From 0-14-0-80-60-11 sp049322355 (GTDB lineage: Bacteria; Desulfobacterota; Desulfobaccia; Desulfobaccales; 0-14-0-80-60-11): a stretch of 64,000 nucleotides of DNA. The notes under the pieces are model-generated. The model made no database searches, was not told the origin of the DNA, and worked only from the letters and a program-made list of their open reading frames with translations. Positions 51,895-59,546 of this stretch are shown here, piece by piece. The stretch covers positions 434,001 through 498,000 of the forward strand of contig JBMORG010000010.1 of NCBI GenBank assembly GCA_049322355.1, written 5' to 3'. The translations under genes were made by a program, and so were the position numbers. The number at the start of each line of letters is the position of its first letter. Positions within the stretch are counted from its first letter, which is position 1.

Positions 51895-52449
51895 ATGACC
51901 AAAACCAAGACCTCAGTCATGTCTGCCAGCGAACTGAACCGGAACCTGGCCCGTCTCACCGATGAAATTATGGCGAACCATCAGAATCAGGACGCCCTGG
52001 TGCTGGTGGGGATCAGGACCGGCGGGGCTTTTTTGGCCCAGCGGCTGGCCGACATCATTGCCCGGCGGACCTCCAAGCCGGTGCGGGTGGGGGTGCTGGA
52101 TATCACCCTTTACCGGGACGATTGGACCCAACTCAACCATAAGCCATTGGTGGGCAAGACGGAATTGCCGGGCTCCATTGACGACCAGGAAGTGGTATTG
52201 GTGGACGATGTCTTATTCACCGGGCGCACCGTTCGGGCGGCCCTGGACGCGCTCATCGACTACGGACGGCCCCGGCGCATTGAGTTGGCGGTGCTGGTGG
52301 ACCGGGGCGGCCGGGAATTGCCCATCCAACCGGATTATGTGGGGCGGGTTTTGGAATTGCCTCCGGGGCAGAGGGTCAATGTTTACTTAAGTGAGATGGG
52401 CCAATCGGACGAAGTGGCCATCGAATCGGGCCCGCCGGAAAGGTCCTAG
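51895..52449 (+). CDS. pyrR: Bifunctional pyr operon regulator / uracil phosphoribosyltransferase
   Basis: 184-aa PyrR. The PRPP-binding motif VVLVDDVLFTGRTVRAALDAL (acidic pair then GRT) lies at about 98-118. GIRTGGAFLAQRLADII and LDITLYRDDWTQL are typical, and LPIQPDYVGRVLELPPGQRVNVYL closes the fold. It binds pyr mRNA and controls attenuation in many bacteria; whether it does so here is not shown since no pyr gene lies in the window. Start ATG 51895; an upstream ATG at 51856 lacks a site. Confidence 0.9.
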   Translation: MTKTKTSVMSASELNRNLARLTDEIMANHQNQDALVLVGIRTGGAFLAQRLADIIARRTSKPVRVGVLDITLYRDDWTQLNHKPLVGKTELPGSIDDQEVVLVDDVLFTGRTVRAALDALIDYGRPRRIELAVLVDRGGRELPIQPDYVGRVLELPPGQRVNVYLSEMGQSDEVAIESGPPERS

Positions 52450-52493
52450 ATAGTTTCACGTCCTTAAAGACCTATCATAAGTCCAGGACTTTT

Positions 52494-52604
52494 AACCTCC
52501 CCCTCACCTGGTGGGCTGGGAGAGGGTTAGGGGGAACAGGGTAATATAATCGGGGAATATTTCACCCCCACCCTGACCCTCCCCCATCAAGGGGAGGGAA
52601 AAAG
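52494..52604. repeat. GC/AG-rich palindromic repeat, family A (inverted copy)
   Basis: ACCTCCCCCTCACCTGGTGGG near the left and CCTCCCCCATCAAGGGGAGGG near the right. The right half is the reverse complement of the left half of the 43963-44043 copy, with small differences. Confidence 0.65.
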
Positions 52605-52632
52605 CCGAATTATTGCGTGGGATATAGCGCTT

Positions 52633-53865
52633 GTGGAACGCGTAAAGAAGCAAAAGACTCATTCCATGGCGGCGGCCCCAATGTCGCCTGAGGCCCAGGC
52701 CCGGCTGGCCAACCAGGTGTCCGGGCTCGTCGCGGCCCTGGAGGCCGGGGCTGACCTGCCCGCGCTCAAAGAATACCTAATCCCGGATCCCCAGGACCCC
52801 CAATGGGATGTGCAATTGATGGCAGCCCTGGGGGCCCTGCCTTATCCTGCCATTCCGGCCCTGTTGGCCGCGTTGTTTGGCGAGGCCAAAGACAAATTCC
52901 GTCGCAAGGCTCTGAAAAAGACCTTGCATCTGCTAAAAACCCGGGGAGTGACGGTCCCGGAAGATCTCTTGCCCCGGGAAGAGGCAAGCCTGGGGGCGCC
53001 GCGGTCTGGAACCGCTATGGCTTATGGTAGCCCCATTTTTGGAAATGGCGAAAGCTACATCATTTTAGAAGGCTCCCCTGAGATTTTACGCGGCAACTTC
53101 CTGGTCTCCCGGATCAGCGACCTGGAAGGCTTCCGGGAGTGTGTGCTTCTGAACCTCAAACGTAAGCAGCAGGCGGAATTTTGGGAACATTTCCGCGAGC
53201 AGGGGGTTGAGGACTTCTTCTCTCCCCCCCCAGCCTTTGCAGTTTCGCTGCTGGAGGCGGCCTACACCGCCCACTCCGACTCTCCCGGCGCTTCCCAATA
53301 CGGCGCCCTGCGGGAGAAAATATTTCAGCACTGGGGTCGCCCGGAGACTGCCCCGGATCTGGAGGGAATACTGCCGGCAGCCAATCCCGGAGAGAAGGCC
53401 CGGCTCCTGGAGGAGAGCCGAAAGCTGGCCCTGGACCCATTATTCCATTCCTGGCTGCCGGGGCCGGAGGAGATAACTCCCTGGCTGACGAAGCTTCAAG
53501 AAGTCCAGGACAGCCCCCTGGTGTTGTCGGATCAACAAAAGCAGGTCCGAATTGATGCCGTGCTGGAGGAAGCCACCCGGTCCCTTTACTCTCCTGAGAC
53601 TCGCTCTGGATGGAGCCGGCGCCTCATGATTATGGCCTATTATCTGCATCTACAGGGGCGGCAGGAGGACTCCCGGGCTGCAAAAGTTGCGGCGATCGAT
53701 CTGGTGGACTCAGCCCGGAGCACACTCCACGGGGAAAACCTGTTCTTGAAGGCACTGGTACAGTTCGCCCTACGCCTGGCCTGGGAGGCTCAACAACCAC
53801 GGGAAACTACCACGCCCTCCGGTCTGGTGGCCCCGTCCAGTGATGGTCTCCTCATTCGGAGGTAG
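52633..53865 (+). CDS. Unknown protein, 410 aa, upstream of yjbQ-like gene
   Basis: 410-aa largely helical cytoplasmic protein starting with GTG at 52633. No domain I can name. The N-terminal 100 residues look like HEAT-type helices (SGLVAALEAGADLPALKEYL, IPALLAALFGEAKDKFRRKALKKTLHLLKTRG); later parts include a GxxYIILEGSPEILRGNF turn and helices. It ends two bases before an SD-preceded ATG of the yjbQ 5' duplicate (53868), implying that it was originally followed directly by yjbQ. Confidence 0.6.
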   Translation: MERVKKQKTHSMAAAPMSPEAQARLANQVSGLVAALEAGADLPALKEYLIPDPQDPQWDVQLMAALGALPYPAIPALLAALFGEAKDKFRRKALKKTLHLLKTRGVTVPEDLLPREEASLGAPRSGTAMAYGSPIFGNGESYIILEGSPEILRGNFLVSRISDLEGFRECVLLNLKRKQQAEFWEHFREQGVEDFFSPPPAFAVSLLEAAYTAHSDSPGASQYGALREKIFQHWGRPETAPDLEGILPAANPGEKARLLEESRKLALDPLFHSWLPGPEEITPWLTKLQEVQDSPLVLSDQQKQVRIDAVLEEATRSLYSPETRSGWSRRLMIMAYYLHLQGRQEDSRAAKVAAIDLVDSARSTLHGENLFLKALVQFALRLAWEAQQPRETTTPSGLVAPSSDGLLIRR

Positions 53866-53867
53866 CC

Positions 53868-53983
53868 ATGATCCATACCCTGAGCGTGCGGACTGGCAGC
53901 CGCATCGAAATGGTGGATATAACCCGCAAGGTTCAGGAACTGGTCCAGGCCAGCGGCGTCGATGAAGGCTGTTGCCACCTCTT
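53868..53983 (+). repeat. Direct repeat, left copy (5' end of yjbQ-type gene)
   Basis: This 116-bp block matches 54797-54912 with three mismatches. It includes the ATG and 38 codons of the yjbQ-type gene and has its own GGAGG 8 bp upstream. The copies flank an AT-rich 0.8-kb insert. Confidence 0.85.
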
Positions 53984-53987
53984 TTAG
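53868..53987 (+). pseudogene. Truncated yjbQ-type gene, 39 codons
   Basis: Reading from ATG 53868 gives the first 38 residues of the YjbQ-type protein, then a Phe and a TAG at 53985-53987. The 3' part continues only after the insert, in the other copy (54797-55195). The native Shine-Dalgarno GGAGG is attached to this truncated copy, so it was probably the original start before the insertion. Confidence 0.75.
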
Positions 53988-54796
53988 TAACACACAAACT
54001 ATTTTTGACTGTGTTATCCCGTTTAAGTTTAATGGGTTAGTCTCTGCAAGGATGTGTGCCACATCTTAAAACAATAGCCCCTAACTAAATTATCTCCATG
54101 CCCAGATAGATTATAGCTCGGCCCGTGAGGCAGGTGATATGAATAAAAAAGGCTGTGGTTGTTTAGGAGTACTTGGGATAATAGTTGTTTTGATAATTTT
54201 TGGTTCATTATCTGAAAAAAATAAAACTACGCCAAAATCGAATATTGAAAACATTAAAAATAAACATCCTGATTTATTTATTTATGAAGACCCCAATAGC
54301 GATTTTAATAAAATGAGCCCTTCCGAACACCTATCCCAAGCCAAAAAAGATTTAGCAGATAAATCTAGTAACTGGCCCTATGGGAGATTATCATTAGCAA
54401 AAAAACATTTAGAAACAATTAAGAAAGAAAATGATGAATATAAAGAAGCTCAACTATTATTAAAAGAAATTGAAAAAAAAAGAAAACTCGATATGGAATT
54501 TGCTAAAAAGTTGGGTATTAAATTGGAAATCGAAAATCGCAAAAATTATGTCAAACAATTAGAATTAAATTATTTGGAAGCCGGCTTGGATATTGAGGTT
54601 TCTATCTCTGGAAAGAATCAAACAACTATCACTTTAAAAAATATTTTACTCTCACGTCCAGTTATTTATAAGTTAACTAAAGACGGAGAACTTCTTTCAA
54701 AATTTAAGAGCTTGGGCTTTAAAAAAGCTGTTTTTTCGGATGGATATAATTCGTACACCTATGATTTAACAAAATAACCGCAATGAAGGTAAAAAC
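53984..54796 (+). other. AT-rich insertion between yjbQ duplicates
   Basis: 813-bp segment with much lower GC than both sides. It contains an inverted AACACA/TGTGTT near its left border (53989-54015), a spacer without genes (53988-54138), and one Lys-rich gene (54139-54777). Together with the flanking 116-bp direct repeats it looks like an integrated piece that carries its own copy of the yjbQ 5' end. No integrase or transposase is present. Confidence 0.6.
54139..54777 (+). CDS. Membrane-anchored Lys-rich protein, 212 aa, in the insertion
   Basis: 212-aa protein with an N-terminal helix containing two Cys (KKGCGCLGVLGIIVVLIIFGSL), so it is probably membrane-anchored. Then comes a Lys-rich linker and helical stretch (HLSQAKKDLADKSSNWPYGRLSLAKKHLETIKKENDEYKEAQLLLKEIEKKRKLD), and a beta-like C-terminus (GLDIEVSISGKNQTTITLKNILL then LGFKKAVFSDGYNSYTYDLTK). 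Codon use is A/T-rich and unlike the neighbours, which supports horizontal acquisition. I do not recognise a named family. Confidence 0.65.
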   Translation: MNKKGCGCLGVLGIIVVLIIFGSLSEKNKTTPKSNIENIKNKHPDLFIYEDPNSDFNKMSPSEHLSQAKKDLADKSSNWPYGRLSLAKKHLETIKKENDEYKEAQLLLKEIEKKRKLDMEFAKKLGIKLEIENRKNYVKQLELNYLEAGLDIEVSISGKNQTTITLKNILLSRPVIYKLTKDGELLSKFKSLGFKKAVFSDGYNSYTYDLTK

Positions 54797-54912
54797 ATGA
54801 TCCATACCCTGAGCGTGCGGACTGGCAGCCGCATCGAAATGGTGGACATAACCCGCAAGGTTCAGGAACTGGTCCAGGCCAGCGGCGTCGATGAAGGCCT
54901 TTGCCACCTCTT
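54797..54912 (+). repeat. Direct repeat, right copy (5' end of yjbQ-type gene)
   Basis: Matches 53868-53983 with three mismatches. Continues into a complete yjbQ-type gene. Confidence 0.85.
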
Positions 54913-55195
54913 CGTGGCCCACACCACCGCGGGCCTCACCATCAACGAAAACGCCGACCCCAGCGTCCAGTCGGATATTCTCATGGTCCTGAATAAAATC
55001 ATCAGCGACCGGGAGGCTTATCGACACAGCGAAGGCAATTCGCCCGCCCATATCAAGGCATCTCTTATGGGCCCCGCCCTGACAGTCCTGGTGAGCAACG
55101 GGCGTCTGCTGCTGGGCACCTGGCAAGGGGTGTATCTCTGCGAATTCGACGGACCCCGGACCCGTAAGGTGCATATCAAGATTATGGCAGGTTAA
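54797..55195 (+). CDS. yjbQ: YjbQ family protein (UPF0047)
   Basis: 132-aa YjbQ/UPF0047 protein. The pattern TRKVQELVQASGVDEGLCHLFVAHTTAGLTINENADPSVQSDILMVLNKI is typical, with the His-Thr-Thr and Asn-Glu motifs of the family; HSEGNSPAHIKASLMGPALTVLVSNGRLLLGTWQGVYLCEFDGPRTRKVHIKIM follows. Members have been linked with thiamine-phosphate synthase activity, but the physiological role is unclear. Directly followed by the 579-aa protein (ATG overlapping stop region), suggesting an operon. Its 5' end is a duplicate of 53868-53983. Confidence 0.88.
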   Translation: MIHTLSVRTGSRIEMVDITRKVQELVQASGVDEGLCHLFVAHTTAGLTINENADPSVQSDILMVLNKIISDREAYRHSEGNSPAHIKASLMGPALTVLVSNGRLLLGTWQGVYLCEFDGPRTRKVHIKIMAG

Positions 55196-56935
55196 ATGGC
55201 GAACACCCGGGAATTCTTCAGCGAAGTGCAACTGGAGGGCCTTCCCCTGGCGGCCTACCAGCGGGAACCGGCCAGAATCCGGGACCGCAATCTTCTCAAG
55301 GATTTTCTGGAATACAGCCACATCCGCCAGGGATTGCTGGCTCCCTACACCTCCGACTACCCCCTCATCGAGCCCCGGGAACTCCTGCCTTCCTTTGAAA
55401 AAAGTTTTTCGGAATTTAAGGATCTACCTAGTTTCAGCATGGTCGCCTTCAACCGGCCACTTTCGTATCAGGAAGAAATTTTCCAATTCGATCTGCTCCA
55501 CCCCCCGGAAGCAGGGAATCGCCGGACTGTCCGGGAAAATCTGGACAAGATTCTTCCCCACCTGGACCGTGACTTAAGGCCCATGTTAAAGCAGCAGTTG
55601 GGTTTTCGCGATATCACCGATCTGGCGCACTATGAAGAATTGTTGAAGTTTATCTTCCACATGGACCGGGCCCATGTCATTGCCAGGGATGAAGGGGGGG
55701 ATTTCCGCCTCTTGGGTGTTTACGGTTCCTTTCCCTCGGACCTGGACACCGAACTGAAGGTCCTGGGGCGCAAGCTGGGGAAATTTAAAAAGCTGGACCA
55801 TGCCACTTATGAGCGGGAACGGGAATTCGTCTATCAATTTCTCATGGAGCTTTACGGGTTTCCCATCGCTTCCGAGCGTCGGACCTCAGGGGCGCTGTTC
55901 GCCCGGCGGCTGAGCCGGCTTAAGGAGCAATACCTCATCAAGGTGCTGGGGGCCTCGGACCGCACTATCACCAGCCTCTCGGGTTTCGAACAGAAGAGGT
56001 ATCCTCTGGTGGAAAAGGTCGCGCTTATTGCGCTTTCTCCGGGACTGGCAGAGTCCCATCCTCATCTTCGGGATGGCGGCTTTTACGTGGATTATCGGCG
56101 ACGGGTGTTGATTCTGAAGGTTACTTACCAGCAACATAAGTACAACCGTTACAATGTCTTGGAAGACCGCGCCCTGTCCATCCTGCGCCAGGAAGTCATC
56201 CACCCGTATCACGGGGGCCGGGAATCAAGTCTCAATATCCTCAAGGATACCAAGCGGACTCTCAAAGAGCTCACCGATATAGTTCGGGGCGAGCATATCG
56301 GTTCCATTACCTACCGGCGCAGCGACCTCATCACGTCGACCAAGACCCACGAGGAGCGCCTGAAGTTTCTGGCGGCCTGGCTTGCCAAGAATCAGCGCCG
56401 GCTGGGGGCTTATGGCCAGGAAACCTTCGAGGCAGTGAAAAAATTATTGAACAGCTATCTTGCCCAGCGGGAAAATCGTGAGGTCTTCAGCAAGCACCGG
56501 GACTTGCACCGGGAAGTGGTGCATCAACTGGCCTACCTGAACCAGGTGCAGGAACTCCAGCCCCTGGAAAAGCTGGCGCAGCCCGGGAAGCATCAGAAAG
56601 GGATGGGCCCCGGACGGCGTCTGGCGCAGGCCTTGGCCTTTTTGGAAGAAAAGCAACATGAATTGCCCTATTTTTACTCCGACCTGTTTGAAAAGGCTTG
56701 TCATCTCTATAGCCAGGTCACGAACCACCCCCACTTTAAGAAATTGCTGACTGAAGCAGACCCTCCGGCCAGTTCTTTCAGGCGCCGGATTTGGGAGATG
56801 CTTATACGGGGACAAGAACTTGTGACCCAACTGAAGAAGCAGCACTGCTGGATTAAGGCGGAAATCAAGCGGGGGCATCCCTTTCCGGTGGTCGCCCTGG
56901 AGGACAAGGCTTCGTCTGTCCATAAAATCGCTTGA
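55196..56935 (+). CDS. Unknown protein, 579 aa, next to yjbQ
   Basis: 579-aa protein starting immediately after the yjbQ stop. No family I can name. It is rich in Leu, Arg and His, with helical regions (about 40-120, 200-280 and 440-560) and a beta-like middle including VEKVALIALSPGLAESHPHLRDGGFYVDYRRRVLILKVTYQQHKYNRYNVLEDRALSILRQEVIHPYHGG (about 280-345). His/Arg clusters such as VIHPYHGGRESS could bind nucleic acid or metal. Position suggests functional linkage with YjbQ, but this is not proven. Confidence 0.55.
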   Translation: MANTREFFSEVQLEGLPLAAYQREPARIRDRNLLKDFLEYSHIRQGLLAPYTSDYPLIEPRELLPSFEKSFSEFKDLPSFSMVAFNRPLSYQEEIFQFDLLHPPEAGNRRTVRENLDKILPHLDRDLRPMLKQQLGFRDITDLAHYEELLKFIFHMDRAHVIARDEGGDFRLLGVYGSFPSDLDTELKVLGRKLGKFKKLDHATYEREREFVYQFLMELYGFPIASERRTSGALFARRLSRLKEQYLIKVLGASDRTITSLSGFEQKRYPLVEKVALIALSPGLAESHPHLRDGGFYVDYRRRVLILKVTYQQHKYNRYNVLEDRALSILRQEVIHPYHGGRESSLNILKDTKRTLKELTDIVRGEHIGSITYRRSDLITSTKTHEERLKFLAAWLAKNQRRLGAYGQETFEAVKKLLNSYLAQRENREVFSKHRDLHREVVHQLAYLNQVQELQPLEKLAQPGKHQKGMGPGRRLAQALAFLEEKQHELPYFYSDLFEKACHLYSQVTNHPHFKKLLTEADPPASSFRRRIWEMLIRGQELVTQLKKQHCWIKAEIKRGHPFPVVALEDKASSVHKIA

Positions 56936-56963
56936 AGCGTGATGAAAAAAATTAAAATCACCC

Positions 56964-56991
56964 TTGAAATAATTTAAGTGATGATTATTAT
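56964..56991 (+). promoter_or_regulatory. Promoter ahead of candidate ncRNA
   Basis: -35 TTGAAA (56964-56969) and -10 TATTAT (56986-56991) with 16-bp spacing; transcription start expected near 56998. Confidence 0.5.
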
Positions 56992-56997
56992 AAATTC

Positions 56998-57135
56998 GAA
57001 AGCCTGAGGACCGGAAAGTCTGCCGCCGGCCCCCCTAAAGCAATGCGACTGGAAGGGGCGCGATGTGGGGGTTGCAGTCCCACCAGGCTTGCATCAACCG
57101 GAAGGCCATGTCGTGAGGCATGGCCTTCTGGTTTT
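56998..57135 (+). ncRNA. Candidate structured ncRNA, about 138 nt
   Basis: The stem AAGCCTG (57000-57006) pairs with CAGGCTT (57084-57090), closing an inner fold that contains GTGGG/CCCAC (57065-57083) and other short stems. A strong hairpin with terminator character follows at 57098-57131. With the upstream promoter this forms a complete small transcription unit. It does not match tRNA, RNase P, SRP, 6S, tmRNA or the riboswitch consensus motifs I can recall. Identity unknown; the fold is inferred by eye. Confidence 0.5.
57098..57135 (+). terminator. Rho-independent terminator of the candidate ncRNA
   Basis: CCGGAAGGCCATG (57098-57110) pairs with CATGGCCTTCTGG (57119-57131), 13 bp including one G-T, loop TCGTGAGG, then TTTT. 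Confidence 0.75.
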
Positions 57136-57191
57136 AGGTTATTTTAAGTCCATTTTTCTGAAGATAATTTTTCTGGAGGGTTTTAAAAAGC

Positions 57192-57221
57192 TTGATATTT
57201 CCGTTTAATTTGAGATAAAAT
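57192..57221 (+). promoter_or_regulatory. Weak promoter ahead of the 43-aa ORF
   Basis: -35 TTGATA (57192-57197) and -10 TAAAAT (57216-57221), 18 bp apart. The predicted start is near 57228, almost at the ATG, so the message would have essentially no leader. Confidence 0.35.
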
Positions 57222-57228
57222 TTTGTGC

Positions 57229-57360
57229 ATGAAAAAGTTATCACAGCCCTTAACCCATCTTTGCAGCTTGCGAGTATGCAGCGGCGCCGTATTGCCCGGT
57301 GTCGCGGCCGGCCTGTTGGGTTTGGGGCTGGTGGGGCTAAGGAGGATGTCGCGGCCATAA
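57229..57360 (+). CDS. Short ORF with PEP-CTERM-like tail, 43 aa
   Basis: 43-aa ORF from ATG 57229 to TAA 57358-57360. The last 20 residues (VLPGVAAGLLGLGLVGLRRM then SRP) follow the PEP-CTERM sorting-tail pattern of a Pro-containing motif, Gly/Leu-rich helix and Arg-rich end. The N-terminal part is short with no passenger domain, so it may be a broken or minimal sorting peptide. No Shine-Dalgarno is close (GAG 14 bp before). A terminator follows at 57390-57418. Could also be a chance frame in an RNA; confidence is low. Confidence 0.35.
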   Translation: MKKLSQPLTHLCSLRVCSGAVLPGVAAGLLGLGLVGLRRMSRP

Positions 57361-57389
57361 CCCGTGACCCCCGCTACCGAAACTTTCAG

Positions 57390-57418
57390 GCAGGGCCGCT
57401 TGCGGTCCTGCTTTTTTT
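57390..57418 (+). terminator. Rho-independent terminator after the 43-aa ORF
   Basis: GCAGGGCCGC (57390-57399) pairs with GCGGTCCTGC (57402-57411) around a tight loop, then seven T (57412-57418). Confidence 0.75.
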
Positions 57419-57546
57419 GTCGGTGGCAACAATTTGGTTGGACGGGAGGGTTTGCCTTGGATTACCGCTACACTACCGTTAATCCTAATTGGACATGAAC
57501 AACTCTTAGCCATCGTACTTGAGGCTAGGTCTTATTCTGGCAATGA

Positions 57547-57575
57547 TTGACAAATACCTAACGCTATTCTAATAT
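57547..57575 (+). promoter_or_regulatory. Promoter of the DUF465-ilvBN operon
   Basis: -35 TTGACA (57547-57552) and -10 TAATAT (57570-57575) with 17-bp spacing, close to consensus. Predicted start about 57582, some 33 bp before the DUF465 ATG at 57615. No T-box or leader-peptide attenuator is seen. Confidence 0.65.
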
Positions 57576-57614
57576 GTTAACTTTAATAATCTATTGCATG
57601 GTCAGGGGCAGAGC

Positions 57615-57851
57615 ATGGAAAGACATGACCAGGAACTCATTGATCAGTTGATGGATGGGAACCCGGAGTTGAAAAAGTATGTAGAGGAACACCGGGAATA
57701 TGAGAAACTCTTGGAGGAATTCAACCGCCGCCCTTACTTGACAGCCGCGGAATCCATGGAGCGGAAAAGGTTGCAGAAATTGAAGCTGGCCGGCCGGGAC
57801 AGGATTGAACAGATCCTGGCGCAGCATCGCCGGAAGGAAAGCATGCAATGA
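57615..57851 (+). CDS. DUF465 family (YdcH-like) small protein
   Basis: 78-aa helical protein of the DUF465/YdcH type: HDQELIDQLMDGNPELKKYVEEHREYEKLLEEFNRRPYLTAAESMERKRLQKLKLAGRDRIEQIL, an extended helical hairpin. ATG 57615 follows AGGGG by 6 bases; a longer frame from 57594 is less likely. The stop overlaps the ilvB ATG at 57848. Physiological role of the family is not known. Confidence 0.8.
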   Translation: MERHDQELIDQLMDGNPELKKYVEEHREYEKLLEEFNRRPYLTAAESMERKRLQKLKLAGRDRIEQILAQHRRKESMQ

Positions 57852-59536
57852 AAAGGAACGGAGCCCAGATATTTCTGGAATGTTTGGAACGGGAGGGAGT
57901 TAAACATATCTTCGGGTATCCCGGCGGTGTGGTTCTGGATATTTACGATGAACTGACCCGGCATCCGGATATAAAACATATACTGGTGCGCCATGAGCAG
58001 GCCGCGGCCCACGCCGCCGACGGCTATGCCCGGGCCTCCTCGCAGGTGGGCGTGGCTCTGGTGACTTCAGGCCCCGGCGCCACCAATACGGTTACGGGGA
58101 TTGCTTCGGCCTATATGGACTCCATCCCCATCGTGGTGTTCACCGGCCAGGTGCCCACTGCCCTGATCGGCAACGATGCCTTTCAGGAGGTGGACATCGT
58201 GGGCATTACCCGGCCTTGCACCAAGCATAATTACCTGGTTAAGGACGTCAAAAATCTGGCCCACACCATTCACGAAGCTTTTCATATCGCCCGCTCCGGG
58301 CGGCCGGGGCCGGTGCTGGTGGATTTGCCCAAAGATGTCATTCAGGCGTCCACGGTCCCCAAGTTTCCCGAGGCCATAAAGATCAAGAGTTACAACCCCA
58401 CCTATCACGCCAATCCCCGGCAGGTGAAACGGGCTCTGGACATGATTCTGACCGCCAAGAAACCGGTGCTTTACACCGGGGGCGGCATCATCCTGTCCAA
58501 TTCCTCGGAGGAACTGCTGAAGTTCGGCGAGACCCTGCAAATCCCGGTGACCAGCACCCTCATGGGCTTGGGAGGCTTCCCCGGAGACAATCCCCTGTGG
58601 ATGGGCATGCTGGGCATGCACGGCACCTATTGCGCTAACATGGCGGTATCCCAGGCCGATGTTCTGATTGCGGTGGGGGCCCGTTTTGACGACCGGGTCA
58701 CCGGCAAGCTGGCGGAATTCGCGCCCCATGCCAAGATCGTCCATATTGATATCGACCCCAGCTCCATCAGCAAGAACGTCAAAGTCGATGTCCCCATCGT
58801 GGGCGACTGCAAGGACACCCTGCAGCAGCTCAATGACCTGTTGGCAACCAAGACGGGCCAGAATTGGAAAGAGCTTCGCCGGTCTTGGCTGGACACCGTG
58901 AAGACCTGGGAAAAGGAACACCCCCTGACTTACACCTGGAGCGATACGGTCATTAAACCCCAATATGTGGTGGAGAAGCTGTGGGAGCTGACCAAAGGCG
59001 AGGCCTATATCACCACTGAAGTGGGCCAGAACCAGATGTGGGCCGCCCAATTCTATAAGTTCAAGCGTCCCCGGCAGTTAATGACCTCCGGCGGTCTGGG
59101 GGTCATGGGCTACGGCTTCCCCGCGGCCATGGGGGTGCAGGTGGCCAAGCCTGGTGCCACGGTCATCGATATCGCCGGGGACGGCAGTATCCAGATGAAC
59201 ATCCAGGAGCTGATTACGGTGGTGGAAAACGAACTGCCGGTGAAAATCGCCATATTGAACAACAACTTCCTGGGCATGGTGCGCCAGTGGCAGCAACTGT
59301 TTTACGAACGGCGCTACAGCGCCACACCCATGACGGCCCCGGATTTTGTCAAGCTGGCCGACGCCTACGGGGCCGTGGGCTTGAGGGCCACCAAGCCCCA
59401 AGAAGTGGTGCCGGTGATCCAAGAGGCCCTCAATACCCCCCGGCCGGTGATCATGGACTTTAGGGTGGAACCGGAAGAGTGCGTCATGCCCATGGTGCCG
59501 GCAGGCAAGGCCATGCACGAGATGCTACTGGCTTAA
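57848..59536 (+). CDS. ilvB: Acetolactate synthase large subunit
   Basis: 562-aa thiamine-diphosphate enzyme that makes acetolactate or acetohydroxybutyrate for branched-chain amino acids. N-terminal TPP-binding part: FGYPGGVVLDIYDEL and HEQAAAHAADGYARASSQVGVALVTSGPGATNTVTGIA, with the catalytic Glu in the HEQ motif. The central FAD-type domain includes GARFDDRVTGKLAEFAP. The C-terminal TPP motif GDGSIQMNIQELITVVENELPVKIAILNNNFLGMVRQWQ is intact. Next gene is ilvN, 10 bp away. Confidence 0.96.
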   Translation: MKRNGAQIFLECLEREGVKHIFGYPGGVVLDIYDELTRHPDIKHILVRHEQAAAHAADGYARASSQVGVALVTSGPGATNTVTGIASAYMDSIPIVVFTGQVPTALIGNDAFQEVDIVGITRPCTKHNYLVKDVKNLAHTIHEAFHIARSGRPGPVLVDLPKDVIQASTVPKFPEAIKIKSYNPTYHANPRQVKRALDMILTAKKPVLYTGGGIILSNSSEELLKFGETLQIPVTSTLMGLGGFPGDNPLWMGMLGMHGTYCANMAVSQADVLIAVGARFDDRVTGKLAEFAPHAKIVHIDIDPSSISKNVKVDVPIVGDCKDTLQQLNDLLATKTGQNWKELRRSWLDTVKTWEKEHPLTYTWSDTVIKPQYVVEKLWELTKGEAYITTEVGQNQMWAAQFYKFKRPRQLMTSGGLGVMGYGFPAAMGVQVAKPGATVIDIAGDGSIQMNIQELITVVENELPVKIAILNNNFLGMVRQWQQLFYERRYSATPMTAPDFVKLADAYGAVGLRATKPQEVVPVIQEALNTPRPVIMDFRVEPEECVMPMVPAGKAMHEMLLA

Positions 59537-59546
59537 GGAGGGGGAG

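Noticed and set aside
56998..57135. c-di-GMP, cobalamin, hammerhead or RNase P assignment
   Set aside because: GGAAAGTC and CTGAGGA are superficially similar to parts of these RNAs, but the required cores and lengths are absent.
57225..57482. 85-aa ORF near 57.2 kb in the other frame
   Set aside because: Starts inside the putative 43-aa gene region and runs through the terminator at 57390-57418.
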